A stretch of DNA of 31,971 nucleotides from a virus, in the IMG/VR virus record IMGVR_UViG_3300048919_000398, positions 1 through 31,971 of that record. One strand, written 5' to 3'. A program made the translations under genes and the position numbers. Positions 1 through 7,199 of this stretch are shown piece by piece (positions within the stretch are counted from its first letter, which is position 1; every line of letters begins with the position of its first letter). The notes under the pieces were generated by a model, which had not been told where the DNA came from, did no database searches, and worked only from the letters and a program-made list of their open reading frames with translations.

Positions 1-144
1 CACAGAAACCTGCTGCGAGTTTACTGATGTCGGTGCGCGATAAGCGGTACTGATAATCCGATCCAGCACAGCTTCATCGACAGGTTGCTCAGTGAAACTA
101 CGTTCACTTTTATGACTTGTAAAAATATCAATCAGTTCGCTCAT
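1..144 (-). CDS. Nitroreductase family protein, C-terminus cut by window edge
   Basis: The first 48 codons of a minus-strand gene are visible; the rest lies left of the window. The reading begins MSELIDIF, followed by a helix containing RSFTEQPV and the run APTSVNSQQ. These match the N-terminal dimer and FMN-binding segment of NfsA/FRP-type nitroreductases, which use NAD(P)H and FMN to reduce nitro-aromatics or quinones. The ATG ends at 144 and has a strong ribosome site (GGGAGGAACC just upstream). Transcription runs away from the decayed SOS operon to its right. The family is fairly clear, but the exact member (NfsA, NfsB or another oxidoreductase) cannot be told from 48 residues. Confidence 0.7.
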   Translation of the reverse strand, partial: MSELIDIFTSHKSERSFTEQPVDEAVLDRIISTAYRAPTSVNSQQVSV

Positions 145-311
145 GGTTCCTCCCATATAAAGCGCAACTATAACAGTAGTGTATCCATACGCTTGGTAAT
201 AAGAGGGTTTTGTCGCAGGATTTTGTAACTGGCTTTTATTATGTACACGTCTATGTACATTTTTGAAATCTATGACGAAGTCATCAGATTTAGATTATAA
301 ACCTTAACGGA

Positions 312-610
312 TCATATGCCGCTCAAGCATGGAGTAACTTTTCCTAGCACTTTGTTACCCTCCAGCCCTTGCCCGTCGATAGCTTCACCGTCCTGCGTGA
401 TAATACCTGTTCTGAACAATCTGCCCAGCTGAAAATAATCGCCGAGCTAGAACGCCACTTTGTCGCCTGTTTTTCCCTGCAGCGTTCTGTCGATGATAGC
501 GAAGCCGACCGGTGTCTCATCATCAGCATGTGAGCCGGGTGAGGCATTAGAACTTTGTTGAGGTCTATGCGGCCTTCAACGTAGTCCGATGCGGGTGACG
601 GAAATCCCAT
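312..610 (-). pseudogene. umuD'-like pseudogene, frameshifted and with a stop
   Basis: The minus-strand reading starts MGFPSPASDYVEGRIDLNKV, which matches UmuD from Gly25 onward. After the run HMLMMR the homology moves to another frame (GFAIIDRTLQGKTGDKVAF, then a TAG stop, then DYFQLGRL), so the gene is broken twice. The start is convincing: GGAGG lies 8 bases before the ATG. The intact ancestor therefore began right at the position where RecA-stimulated cleavage exposes UmuD', like the intact copy at 10405-10782. The segment LGRL falls where Lys97 of UmuD sits, so the catalytic lysine seems absent here too. It follows the 79-aa pseudogene by one base, an operon order not seen elsewhere in the window. 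No umuC remains downstream; a nitroreductase gene takes its place. Confidence 0.7.
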
Positions 611-611
611 A

Positions 612-851
612 TCAGATTCCTCCGGTCGGGTTGAACTGCTTGTATGTCTTCGCCTAACCTTCCTGCGTCGATGCATCGCGGAACGTTACGGTCTTCGCCC
701 TGATCCACTGGTTAGCCTCCTGCAGGCTGAAGTGCCAGTTAAGCCGCTCCAAGGGGCGCACGAATTCCTAAGTCGTGACGATAACGCCCTGCCCGGATTC
801 TCGCCTCATGGCGTTCATAAATGCATGTTTGATTTCATAGTCGCGCGGCAT
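612..851 (-). pseudogene. Decayed copy of the SOS-linked 79-aa gene
   Basis: Translation of the minus strand gives MPRDYEIKHAF, then a diverged stretch and a stop, then RLNWHFSLQEANQWI, FRDAS, a second stop, and YKQFNPTGG. This aligns along its whole length with the intact 79-aa proteins at 5640-5879 and 29086-29325, with two in-frame stops. The ATG sits at the same distance from a LexA box as in the intact copies. It therefore marks a fourth, dead SOS operon, in which the 79-aa gene preceded umuD' rather than umuC directly. Confidence 0.75.
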
Positions 852-874
852 GATAGATCCTCCTCCCATAAAAA

Positions 875-916
875 CTGTATGGATAAACAGTAATATCGAT
901 CGGTGGATTTGATCAA
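875..916 (-). promoter_or_regulatory. LexA box and umuDC-type promoter of the decayed operon
   Basis: CTGTATGGATAAACAG at 875-890 keeps the CTG-N10-CAG frame of the LexA box. On the minus strand TTGATC (911-916) and TACTGT (887-892), 18 bases apart, form the same -35/-10 arrangement as the E. coli umuDC promoter, with the box over the -10. The promoter has outlived its genes. Confidence 0.75.
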
Positions 917-1061
917 GCTTTAAACTGGCTTTATTCTTCCGATAGCCTTTTCAGGATATAAAGATAATACACACAGCACGAGCCAAGCATGAGACTTAGC
1001 CGTATGACAATTCAGGGAAAGCTGCGCATTTGCAGAACACCAATTAAAATAGGATTTTCAA

Positions 1062-1976
1062 ATGGATAGATTCAATCCACCCACAAATGGTGAACAGCTA
1101 GATTTGAACTTAAGGGCTATTCGTGAAGTAGAAATAGATGGGATTCAGATGGGAGTTTTGTCTAACGGAACCCCCTATTTAACAATGCGCGGACTTGCCA
1201 TAATGTGCGGCGTTGCTCCCTCAGTAATCCAAGGCATTGCTGCAAATTGGCCAGCAGAAAGGCTGAAGCCTAGAGGTAGAAAAATCGACGCCTCGCTTAC
1301 AGCTCAAGGTTACAAATCAGATCAGCTCGTCATTAAAACAAAGGGGAATGGCGGTGAAGTACATGCTTACACCGATGCCGTTTGCATGTCGATTCTGGAA
1401 TACTATGCTCTAGATGCAAGCCAGCCTAATTCCGAAGTAGCTAGAAACAATTATAGAATTTTGGCTCGCGACTCATTCCGCAGGTTCATTTATCAGCGAA
1501 CTGGCTACAGCGAAGCGAGCACACTGGCTTCCTTGCAGGTATTTCAGCAAAGATTGCAACTTAATGACCAAATTCCTGCTAACTATTTCTCAATTTTCCG
1601 AGAAATGGCCGACCTAACATTTCATTTAGCAAACAGCAACTTCAAGCTGGATGCGCAATCTATACCAGACATAAGTGTTGGTATTCATTGGGGTAAATAT
1701 TGGTCTAAAAATTCCTTGGCTGATCAATATGGGGAAAGAGTGAAATTTCCACATAACTACCCTGAAAATTTCCCTCAAGCGCAGGGCAATCAGAAGGAAG
1801 CATGGATATACCCTATCCTATCGTTGGGTGTATTCCGTAACTGGCTTCAAAGCACTTATGTGCATACTCACCTTGCGCCTTATTTAGCAAAAAAGGTTGG
1901 AGAAGGCGCATTGCCAGCGCCAAAGGCAGAGCAAATCCTGATGGCCGTGCAGCGACCAGCATTGCCAGGGCGATAG
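1062..1976 (+). CDS. 304-aa KilA-N/BRO-like protein of unknown function
   Basis: A complete gene with AGGA seven bases before its ATG and a strong terminator directly after it. Residues about 25-120 have the feel of a phage KilA-N/BRO-type N-terminal domain: a short beta hairpin (GVLSNGTPYLTMRGLA), a helix with CGV and IQG, then basic PRGRKI and a YTDAVCMSILEYYA helix. The C-terminal half is rich in aromatic residues (WGKYW, FPHNYPENFPQ). Such proteins occur in prophages and plasmids as DNA-binding regulators, and phage-defence proteins of the BstA type also join a KilA-N domain to a C-terminal region at about this length. I cannot show a direct match to BstA, so function stays open. It stands alone and is transcribed away from the decayed SOS operon. 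Confidence 0.75.
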   Translation: MDRFNPPTNGEQLDLNLRAIREVEIDGIQMGVLSNGTPYLTMRGLAIMCGVAPSVIQGIAANWPAERLKPRGRKIDASLTAQGYKSDQLVIKTKGNGGEVHAYTDAVCMSILEYYALDASQPNSEVARNNYRILARDSFRRFIYQRTGYSEASTLASLQVFQQRLQLNDQIPANYFSIFREMADLTFHLANSNFKLDAQSIPDISVGIHWGKYWSKNSLADQYGERVKFPHNYPENFPQAQGNQKEAWIYPILSLGVFRNWLQSTYVHTHLAPYLAKKVGEGALPAPKAEQILMAVQRPALPGR

Positions 1977-1982
1977 ATCCTA

Positions 1983-2008
1983 AACCCGGCCACCGGGCCG
2001 GGTTTTTT
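1983..2008 (+). terminator. Rho-independent terminator after the 304-aa gene
   Basis: AACCCGGC (1983-1990) pairs with GCCGGGTT (1997-2004), with a short loop and a T-run. It lies six bases after the stop codon of the 304-aa gene. Confidence 0.9.
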
Positions 2009-2334
2009 GTGACGATCGCTACCAACTACTACCCTTTCCTGACTCACCGCACAGCCCGCTGAGATTAGTGTGGGATTAAGTCTGCCCCGTCGCCTGGGCT
2101 TTTTTTGTGATGCTGCACAGGTTTGCTAAGAGCCATGAGCGATAAATCTTACGATATCTGCTACCGAGAAAGATTTCGATTATCTTCGATGGAAAACCTG
2201 ATAATGTGGCAAATACCACTTTTAGCGATCACTTTTCTAACATGTATAAAATGAAATATGCTAAAAATTGATTTCAATGAAATAAGTTTATTAGATTTTT
2301 TAGGTGATGATTACTGTTTTTTTAAGGAAACTAA
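2009..2334 (+). other. Intergenic region with a weak terminator and a likely promoter
   Basis: No gene seen. GCCC (2084-2087) and GGGC (2096-2099) followed by seven T could be a second, weak terminator. Close to the next gene TTGATT, 17 bases, then TTAGAT forms a plausible sigma-70 promoter in very AT-rich sequence, about 50 bases upstream of the 472-aa gene. Confidence 0.4.
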
Positions 2335-3753
2335 ATGACATACGCATTGATTGATAATTCAACTCTAACTGCAGTCCAAAGAATCGAGGGGCATGTCAAA
2401 ACCAAGTCGAAGGACGCAGTGGATACAGATATAATCGCTTTAGAAAACTATATACAGTCAATATTGTTTTATGACCGTGTGATAGCGGTTGATGACTATA
2501 TTCCAAAGTATCGTGAAGGCAGGATTTCAAGCTTCAAAGAAGTATCTTTCCTTGATAAGAAACAGTATGGTTTGGATGCAATTGAAAGTGAAGCAAAAAA
2601 AATTTCCGATGCATTACAACCTAAAATTCGAGGCGGATCATTTGTTAATGACGATTTTAAAAAACTAATTGAACTTCTTCAGACGCATATTATATGTACA
2701 TGGGACATTAGTTCAAGTGTTTACCATCTAACATTGAAGAATCTCTCCGATGGAGGTAAGGAGTTTGAAAAATATGGTAATATAGCTGTCGCCATTTTTT
2801 CAGAATTAGGGGATGCTGCTGAGTCTGGTAATAGAACAAACGGCGATGTTGAACTTCTCGATCGATTTGGTAACCCTATTCGCAAGGGTTACAAAGTTCC
2901 CGGAGCAAAATGGGGGGATGGTACATCTGCAGGTGAAGCAGCAGATGCAATCAAGGCATTCGTTGCCTCGCTTGTATGGCTGGCTAATCGATCAGTATTT
3001 TACTCCCTCACAGCAAAGCACCTTCAAGCAGATACTTTTTTATACCCATTACGTCAGGCGTATCAACAAACATATATAAGCCAAAACTGCCAGTATGGTT
3101 TTGACTATGCTAAACATATCGTAGAACATTTTTCCAGTTCGCTAAGTCATGATTTAATTGATATTCAATCTGGTGGTAAAGCAGCAGCAACTGCAACCTC
3201 GCTTCCTTTATTTTCGGCATGGCTCGCAAAAGAAACTGGTGACCCCAGTTGTATTGTTGAAGCGGCTTATAACATAAGGAGCAATGAAGAATTTATTAGT
3301 GCACGTGAAAAAATGCGGGAAATAAGGCGCTTATTTGATGAGGATGAATTGCCTAAAGCTAATAAATCAATAAGTTCTTTACTTACTGAAATTTCAAAAG
3401 AATCAAATCATATGCGTATTAAGTATGGACTTAAGACTAGACAAGGTGTACCTGTAACTAAGCTTGTCCATGTTTACAATACTGTTGCAGCTCTTAATTC
3501 TCTTCCAAAACTACCAGCCTTTAACTTTAACGTCAAAGTTCCTGAGTTTTTATATGATCTTAAAAAACCCAGAGGCTTTCGTGCTCTCTATCGAAATTTA
3601 ACTAATGATCTTTCTACTGTGTGGTCGTTAGGAGAGGCTCGAGATATTCTTGGAAGTAAAGTTGTGATAGATGATAATGCAAGAACTTACAGTCCGAAGA
3701 ATGAACCACCACGTTTCAAGAATTCTCATTCCCAATTTAAGAGCCCAATGTAG
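2335..3753 (+). CDS. Unrecognised 472-aa protein
   Basis: A long, AT-rich, uninterrupted gene with AAGGA six bases before the ATG. I do not recognise the family. It appears soluble and largely helical, with no signal peptide or clear membrane segment. The middle has a glycine- and charge-rich stretch (RFGNPIRKGYKVPGAKWGDG, about 180-200), followed by a helix-rich region (GEAADAIKAFVASLVWLANR). The C-terminal 60 residues are proline- and basic-rich and probably extended. It stands alone, between a terminator and decayed repeats, among other orphan genes, which is the usual setting of a mobile defence or cargo gene. No catalytic motif is evident, so I give no function. Confidence 0.7.
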   Translation: MTYALIDNSTLTAVQRIEGHVKTKSKDAVDTDIIALENYIQSILFYDRVIAVDDYIPKYREGRISSFKEVSFLDKKQYGLDAIESEAKKISDALQPKIRGGSFVNDDFKKLIELLQTHIICTWDISSSVYHLTLKNLSDGGKEFEKYGNIAVAIFSELGDAAESGNRTNGDVELLDRFGNPIRKGYKVPGAKWGDGTSAGEAADAIKAFVASLVWLANRSVFYSLTAKHLQADTFLYPLRQAYQQTYISQNCQYGFDYAKHIVEHFSSSLSHDLIDIQSGGKAAATATSLPLFSAWLAKETGDPSCIVEAAYNIRSNEEFISAREKMREIRRLFDEDELPKANKSISSLLTEISKESNHMRIKYGLKTRQGVPVTKLVHVYNTVAALNSLPKLPAFNFNVKVPEFLYDLKKPRGFRALYRNLTNDLSTVWSLGEARDILGSKVVIDDNARTYSPKNEPPRFKNSHSQFKSPM

Positions 3754-3791
3754 CTTAAGAAAATAACGCACTTGCTTTGTGCCTTCGCATA

Positions 3792-3846
3792 TCCGTTTTT
3801 GGCACAAAGCAAACATTGATGGCTTTCAAGATTGGATCTGTATAGC
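3792..3846. repeat. Decayed dispersed repeat, copy 1
   Basis: This stretch aligns with 14713-14767: both read TCCG, then TTGGCACAAAGC or CTGGCACAAAGC, then ACATTGA and GCTTTCAAGATTGGA. Here the inverted repeat GTCCGCTT/AAGCGGAC of the other copy has lost its pairing by point changes. Confidence 0.65.
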
Positions 3847-3867
3847 CTGCCCGTCAATGGTGCCTTT

Positions 3868-3945
3868 TTACGCGTGTAAAAGCTCAGACAATGCAATCCT
3901 AGCAGCTAGGTCACCACTTCCTTCTGAGAGCATCAAATTCATTCT
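3868..3945 (-). pseudogene. 3' fragment of a small gene, paralogous to the one at 14781
   Basis: The minus strand reads MLSEGSGDLAARIALSELLHA then a stop. The decayed gene at 14781-14963 ends LSKRRPDLADSIALSVLLQA then a stop, and the copies share the flanking repeat on the same side. Both are therefore remnants of one gene plus its downstream repeat. The family may be AriR/YmgB-like, judged only from the better-kept copy. Confidence 0.5.
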
Positions 3946-4272
3946 GCATATGTTTTCCGGTGTCAATTAACCCCCTTAAATTAAAAATATTTCGCACTAC
4001 AAATATTTAGGCCAAAAATATCTCTTACCATCTAAATTAGCCTGTATTAAGTCATTACATAAACGTTTAAAATATTCATATCAAAAAAAAGCTCTGAAAC
4101 TTATAGGAATATGAATGCTGGATGCATCCTGAAAGGGAATAGATAATGTAGTACAACCTCAAGGTAAAGCATTAAATCCAGTATGATATTGATATTACTT
4201 AAAATCACTTTAATATTAATAACTTAAACCATCATCGTATGTACGCCAATACCCGCTAAACTACATTTTTCA

Positions 4273-4321
4273 TGCCCTTTTATTGCCCCTATTTCTTGAA
4301 TTTGCCCCTTTTCATGCCCCT
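4273..4321. repeat. Four TGCCC(C)T repeats 3' of umuC
   Basis: TGCCCT or TGCCCCT starts at 4273, 4284, 4303 and 4315 within AT-rich DNA. TTCATGCCC flanks the set on both sides. On the minus strand they read AGGGGCA in an A-rich setting, just downstream of umuC. The spacing (11, 19, 12) is not regular enough to call an iteron array. Confidence 0.5.
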
Positions 4322-4377
4322 AAAAGTGGAACATTTCTCCATCCGGCTGACCTTACCTGAAGAGGTGACTTAACTGA

Positions 4378-5640
4378 TCAACACACCACCGGCAGGTCGC
4401 AAAATCGTGTGGTATATGCCGGTGAAAGCATATCTCGCTTCATTGACCAGGATTTTTGAATACCCTGCCCTGCAAAAAATAAACTGGCCTTACCACTCTG
4501 GTTAAGTCCATCAATCACACGCATCAGGGCTTCGCTGTTCGCCTGCGGCTGATATTCATCAAACAGGTTAAGCTGGGCTACTCCCTGGCTGTAGAAGTCG
4601 CCTAGCATGACGCCTGCTTTCATGTACCTGTGTCCGTCTACCCATACCCTGTCAAGCGCGTCCATGGCAACCCGGATAATATCGCGAGTGTCGTTTGATG
4701 GGGTTAGCAGTTTGCCGGTTGCCTGATTACCGTAAAATACCTCTCCGTCTGCGTAAGGGCTGGTCCGAACAAAAACGGCTATCTGCCTGCAGTACTGCCT
4801 TTCTTTTCTCAGTTTTTCGGCAGCGCGTTCTGCAAAAGCACACACCGCTTGGCGCATATCCATGTAATCAGTGATGCGCGAACCGAACGAGCGAGAGCAG
4901 ACTATTTGCTGTTTAGTGGGTGCGAATTCTTCAAGTTCAAGACAGGACTCGCCGCGCAGTTCCCTCACGGTTCGCTCAAGCACGACGTTGAAATGTTTGC
5001 GGATGATCCAGATACTCTGTTCTGAGAGGTCTTTCGCAGTGGTGATACCCATGGAATTCAACTTCTTGCTTATGCGACGGCCGACACCCCAGACATCCTC
5101 AACCAGCACCAGCGCCATTAGTTTCTTTTGACGCTCAATATTAGACAGGTCAAGTACGCCGCCCGTCTTCGACCACTTTTTTGCAGCATGGTTGGCAAGT
5201 TTAGCCAGCGTTTTAATTGGTGCGATGCCAACACCTACGGTGAGATGCGTATTGCGTTTAATCGTCTCACGCACTTCCCGTCCGAAGTTTTCCAGTACCA
5301 TGCAGTTACGCACGCCGGTCAGGTCCAGAAACGCTTCATCAATCGAATAGACTTCCACGCTGGGTGCCATCTGTTCAAGCGTCGTCATTACCCGGTTACT
5401 CATATCAGCATAAAGCGCATAATTGCTGCTGAAGACGTGAATTTTATGCCGCCTGATTTCGTCTTTTAGCTTAAAGAATGGTGCGCCCATAGGTATGGCC
5501 AGCGCTTTAACTTCAGCGCTGCGGGCAATGACGCAACCGTCATTGTTACTTAAAACCAGCACTGGCTTGCCGCGCAGGTCGGGACGGAACACCGTCTCAC
5601 AGCTGGCATAGAACGAGTTGACATCCACCAGCGCAAACAT
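4378..5640 (-). CDS. umuC: UmuC-type Y-family DNA polymerase, copy 1
   Basis: Catalytic subunit of an SOS error-prone polymerase (Pol V type), closely resembling E. coli UmuC in length (about 420 aa) and sequence. Metal-binding residues are present: Asp6 in LVDVNSFYAS and Asp101-Glu102 in YSIDEAF. The helix-hairpin-helix region (VWGVGRRISKKL) and little-finger region follow, then QLNLF near 358, the beta-clamp motif, and the C-terminal DUF4113 segment (FAGQGI, MLSPAYTTR). I use the ATG at 5640; GTG three bases upstream is less likely. The ATG overlaps the stop of the 79-aa gene by one base (TGATG), so translation is coupled. There is no umuD beside it. The run GIAPIKTLAK departs from GIAQTKTLAK seen in E. 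coli and in copy 3, and the C-terminus (DLPVVC) is also diverged. Confidence 0.95.
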   Translation of the reverse strand: MFALVDVNSFYASCETVFRPDLRGKPVLVLSNNDGCVIARSAEVKALAIPMGAPFFKLKDEIRRHKIHVFSSNYALYADMSNRVMTTLEQMAPSVEVYSIDEAFLDLTGVRNCMVLENFGREVRETIKRNTHLTVGVGIAPIKTLAKLANHAAKKWSKTGGVLDLSNIERQKKLMALVLVEDVWGVGRRISKKLNSMGITTAKDLSEQSIWIIRKHFNVVLERTVRELRGESCLELEEFAPTKQQIVCSRSFGSRITDYMDMRQAVCAFAERAAEKLRKERQYCRQIAVFVRTSPYADGEVFYGNQATGKLLTPSNDTRDIIRVAMDALDRVWVDGHRYMKAGVMLGDFYSQGVAQLNLFDEYQPQANSEALMRVIDGLNQSGKASLFFAGQGIQKSWSMKRDMLSPAYTTRFCDLPVVC

Positions 5641-5879
5641 CACATACAGCCATTTGGGTTGAACACTTGATAGGTACGATCCTCACCTTCAGATCTTGAA
5701 ACATCCCGGAAATCTGATTTGTGCGCTTCTATCCATCTGTTTGCTTCCATGGCCGTGAAATGCCAGTTTAGCTGATGAAGTTCCCTAACAAAATCGAGTG
5801 TGCTGATTGTGTACCGGCCGCGTGTGTCGCGCTTGATGGCCAACCTAAAAGCGTCTTTGATATCATAGTCGCGTGGCAT
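5640..5879 (-). CDS. 79-aa protein coupled to UmuC under LexA control
   Basis: First gene of the SOS operon, in the place where umuD would normally be. It begins MPRDYDIKDAFRLAIKRD, a short helical segment, continues with TLDFVRELHQLNWHFT and EANRWIEAHKSDFRD, and ends FNPNG. It is small, soluble and probably helix-turn-helix-like in outline; I do not recognise the family. I choose the ATG at 5879 because GAGG lies nine bases upstream and because the same start is used by the other two copies; an ATG at 5885 is too close to that site. It does not look like UmuD and has no Ser/Lys dyad. Conserved coupling to umuC suggests a UmuC partner or regulator (inference). Confidence 0.85.
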   Translation of the reverse strand: MPRDYDIKDAFRLAIKRDTRGRYTISTLDFVRELHQLNWHFTAMEANRWIEAHKSDFRDVSRSEGEDRTYQVFNPNGCM

Positions 5880-5903
5880 GGTCATTTACCTCAATGACAA
5901 ATA

Positions 5904-5944
5904 CTGTATGCATAAACAGTAATGTCGACTACCCATTTGATCAA
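5904..5944 (-). promoter_or_regulatory. SOS promoter with LexA box, copy 1
   Basis: CTGTATGCATAAACAG (5904-5919) is a good LexA box. On the minus strand TTGATC (5939-5944), 17 bases, TACTGT (5916-5921) is the same -35/-10 arrangement as I recall for E. coli umuDC, with LexA covering the -10. Confidence 0.9.
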
Positions 5945-6169
5945 GGAGAAAAGTATAGAAAAATTGTAAAGCCGCTTGGCATGCTGAATTTATAGGCCAT
6001 CTGGATAATTTGCGGGCAACTTATCTCAAATTTTCCACCCCGCAATTTCCACCTGCCTTTACAGAGTGGTTGTTTGTAATGCTGTTCAGTTCCGACTAGA
6101 GCGAGGAACCGACCATTAAAAGGTATGTAAGTTAACTTAGCTTCGGAATTTAATAAGGATGTGGCTCTC

Positions 6170-6346
6170 ATGAATGTGAACAATTGCCATACTTGTGACC
6201 AGCCAATAAGCTTAGATCACAAATCATTGAATTTTGATTTTGGCGACGATTGTTTAAGTTGCATGGCTCGGCATGATGATCCAGATGTGATTAAAGCTGT
6301 AGAGGGGTTTACAGGCGAAAAGGTCAATGCTCTTGGGAGTTCATAA
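6170..6346 (+). CDS. Small double-CxxC protein
   Basis: A 58-aa protein with CHTC near its N-terminus and CLSC about 25 residues later, separated by a short acidic stretch (DFGDDC). This is a typical four-cysteine zinc-ribbon pattern. I choose the ATG at 6170, with AAGGA ten bases upstream, over a GTG nine bases earlier. Its target is unknown. It is transcribed divergently from the SOS operon and could share a transcript with the membrane protein gene 80 bases downstream. Confidence 0.6.
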   Translation: MNVNNCHTCDQPISLDHKSLNFDFGDDCLSCMARHDDPDVIKAVEGFTGEKVNALGSS

Positions 6347-6426
6347 CAGTCCTGCTGTATTACAGGTTAGTTATAAGGTAGTAGCGGACGGTTAAGTCGA
6401 TAAAAACAGAGACGGGAATACGTAAA

Positions 6427-7008
6427 ATGAATGAGGAATTTTCCAAGAGAAAGCTTTTTCAGGGAGTAATCTTCACATTATTGATAACTATTGCTACCGG
6501 GCTGGGTAACGTTTTCTCTGCATTCTTTATGCTTGACGTAAAAAAGCAGGAAACTGAGGACAATCTTAATGCGGATGCCAGACGGCGGGCGACTGAGTTG
6601 CACTGTACGAAGCTTGAAGAGAGTGCTTCTCTGGCAGCTGAGATTGTTTTCCGTGCTGACAGGGGATATCCGAACATCGTGACTCTTTCTGATATGATGC
6701 TTGGTGGAGACATGCCTGCAAAGAAAGTTTCCGATGATAAAATAAAAAAAGAACAGAGGGATATGGAACATAAAGTGTTTAGGTTGCTCCCTTATCTTCG
6801 TCCTGATGAAGCACAGATAATGGAAAAAGTAACTCTGCGGCATTTTATAGTTACTGAGATGCGTACAAGTAAGGTTCCTGTCGAACACCGGGCGTCTCCG
6901 TCGGAAGGCGGCTTTAATTTCAATAATGAAATGAATGAACTCCGTAGCGCTGGAGGGCTGATAGGCCAAATGTTCAGGGATAAATGCATGAGTATTAAGC
7001 AATTATGA
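6427..7008 (+). CDS. 193-aa single-span membrane protein
   Basis: Residues about 9-35 (LFQGVIFTLLITIATGLGNV) form one transmembrane helix close to the N-terminus, with positive residues before it, so the bulk is probably cytoplasmic or periplasmic-facing as a helical domain. Residues 38-70 are charged and may form a coiled coil. Nothing in the rest is diagnostic. The ribosome site is weak (GGGA nine or so bases upstream). Function unknown; the lone setting in an accessory region fits a cargo gene. Confidence 0.65.
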   Translation: MNEEFSKRKLFQGVIFTLLITIATGLGNVFSAFFMLDVKKQETEDNLNADARRRATELHCTKLEESASLAAEIVFRADRGYPNIVTLSDMMLGGDMPAKKVSDDKIKKEQRDMEHKVFRLLPYLRPDEAQIMEKVTLRHFIVTEMRTSKVPVEHRASPSEGGFNFNNEMNELRSAGGLIGQMFRDKCMSIKQL

Positions 7009-7062
7009 ATATCAAAAGCTTTGCTAACCATCATTAATTTTACTTTGGTTAGTGGCGTCGAC

Positions 7063-7086
7063 GTCCGCCTCTGGAGCAAATCGGAC
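7063..7086. repeat. Decayed copy of the GTCCGC inverted repeat
   Basis: GTCCG (7063-7067) and CGGAC (7082-7086) flank CTCTGGAGCAAAT, a diverged form of the unit at 14711-14734. A further GTCCGCTTT follows about 16 bases on. It sits downstream of the 193-aa gene. Confidence 0.45.
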
Positions 7087-7199
7087 ATGTCCATCATGTA
7101 ATGTCCGCTTTAGGTGAGAAACGGGTTTTAGATCTGCTTTCTAGTTCTTGCATTATTGCGGTCAAAGCACACCATTTATCAGTATATATTCTCTAGATA

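Noticed and set aside
344-676. Continuous 110-codon frame at the left end
   Set aside because: It joins shadow reading with a short true stretch of the decayed umuD'; translation in the other frames shows the homology is split, so it is not one gene.
3779-3970. 63-codon plus-strand frame downstream of the 472-aa gene
   Set aside because: It covers the decayed repeat and the reverse of a paralogous gene fragment; no ribosome site.
5941-6183. 80-codon minus-strand frame opposite the CxxC gene
   Set aside because: No ribosome site, TTG start, overlaps the SOS promoter region and the start of a better plus-strand gene.
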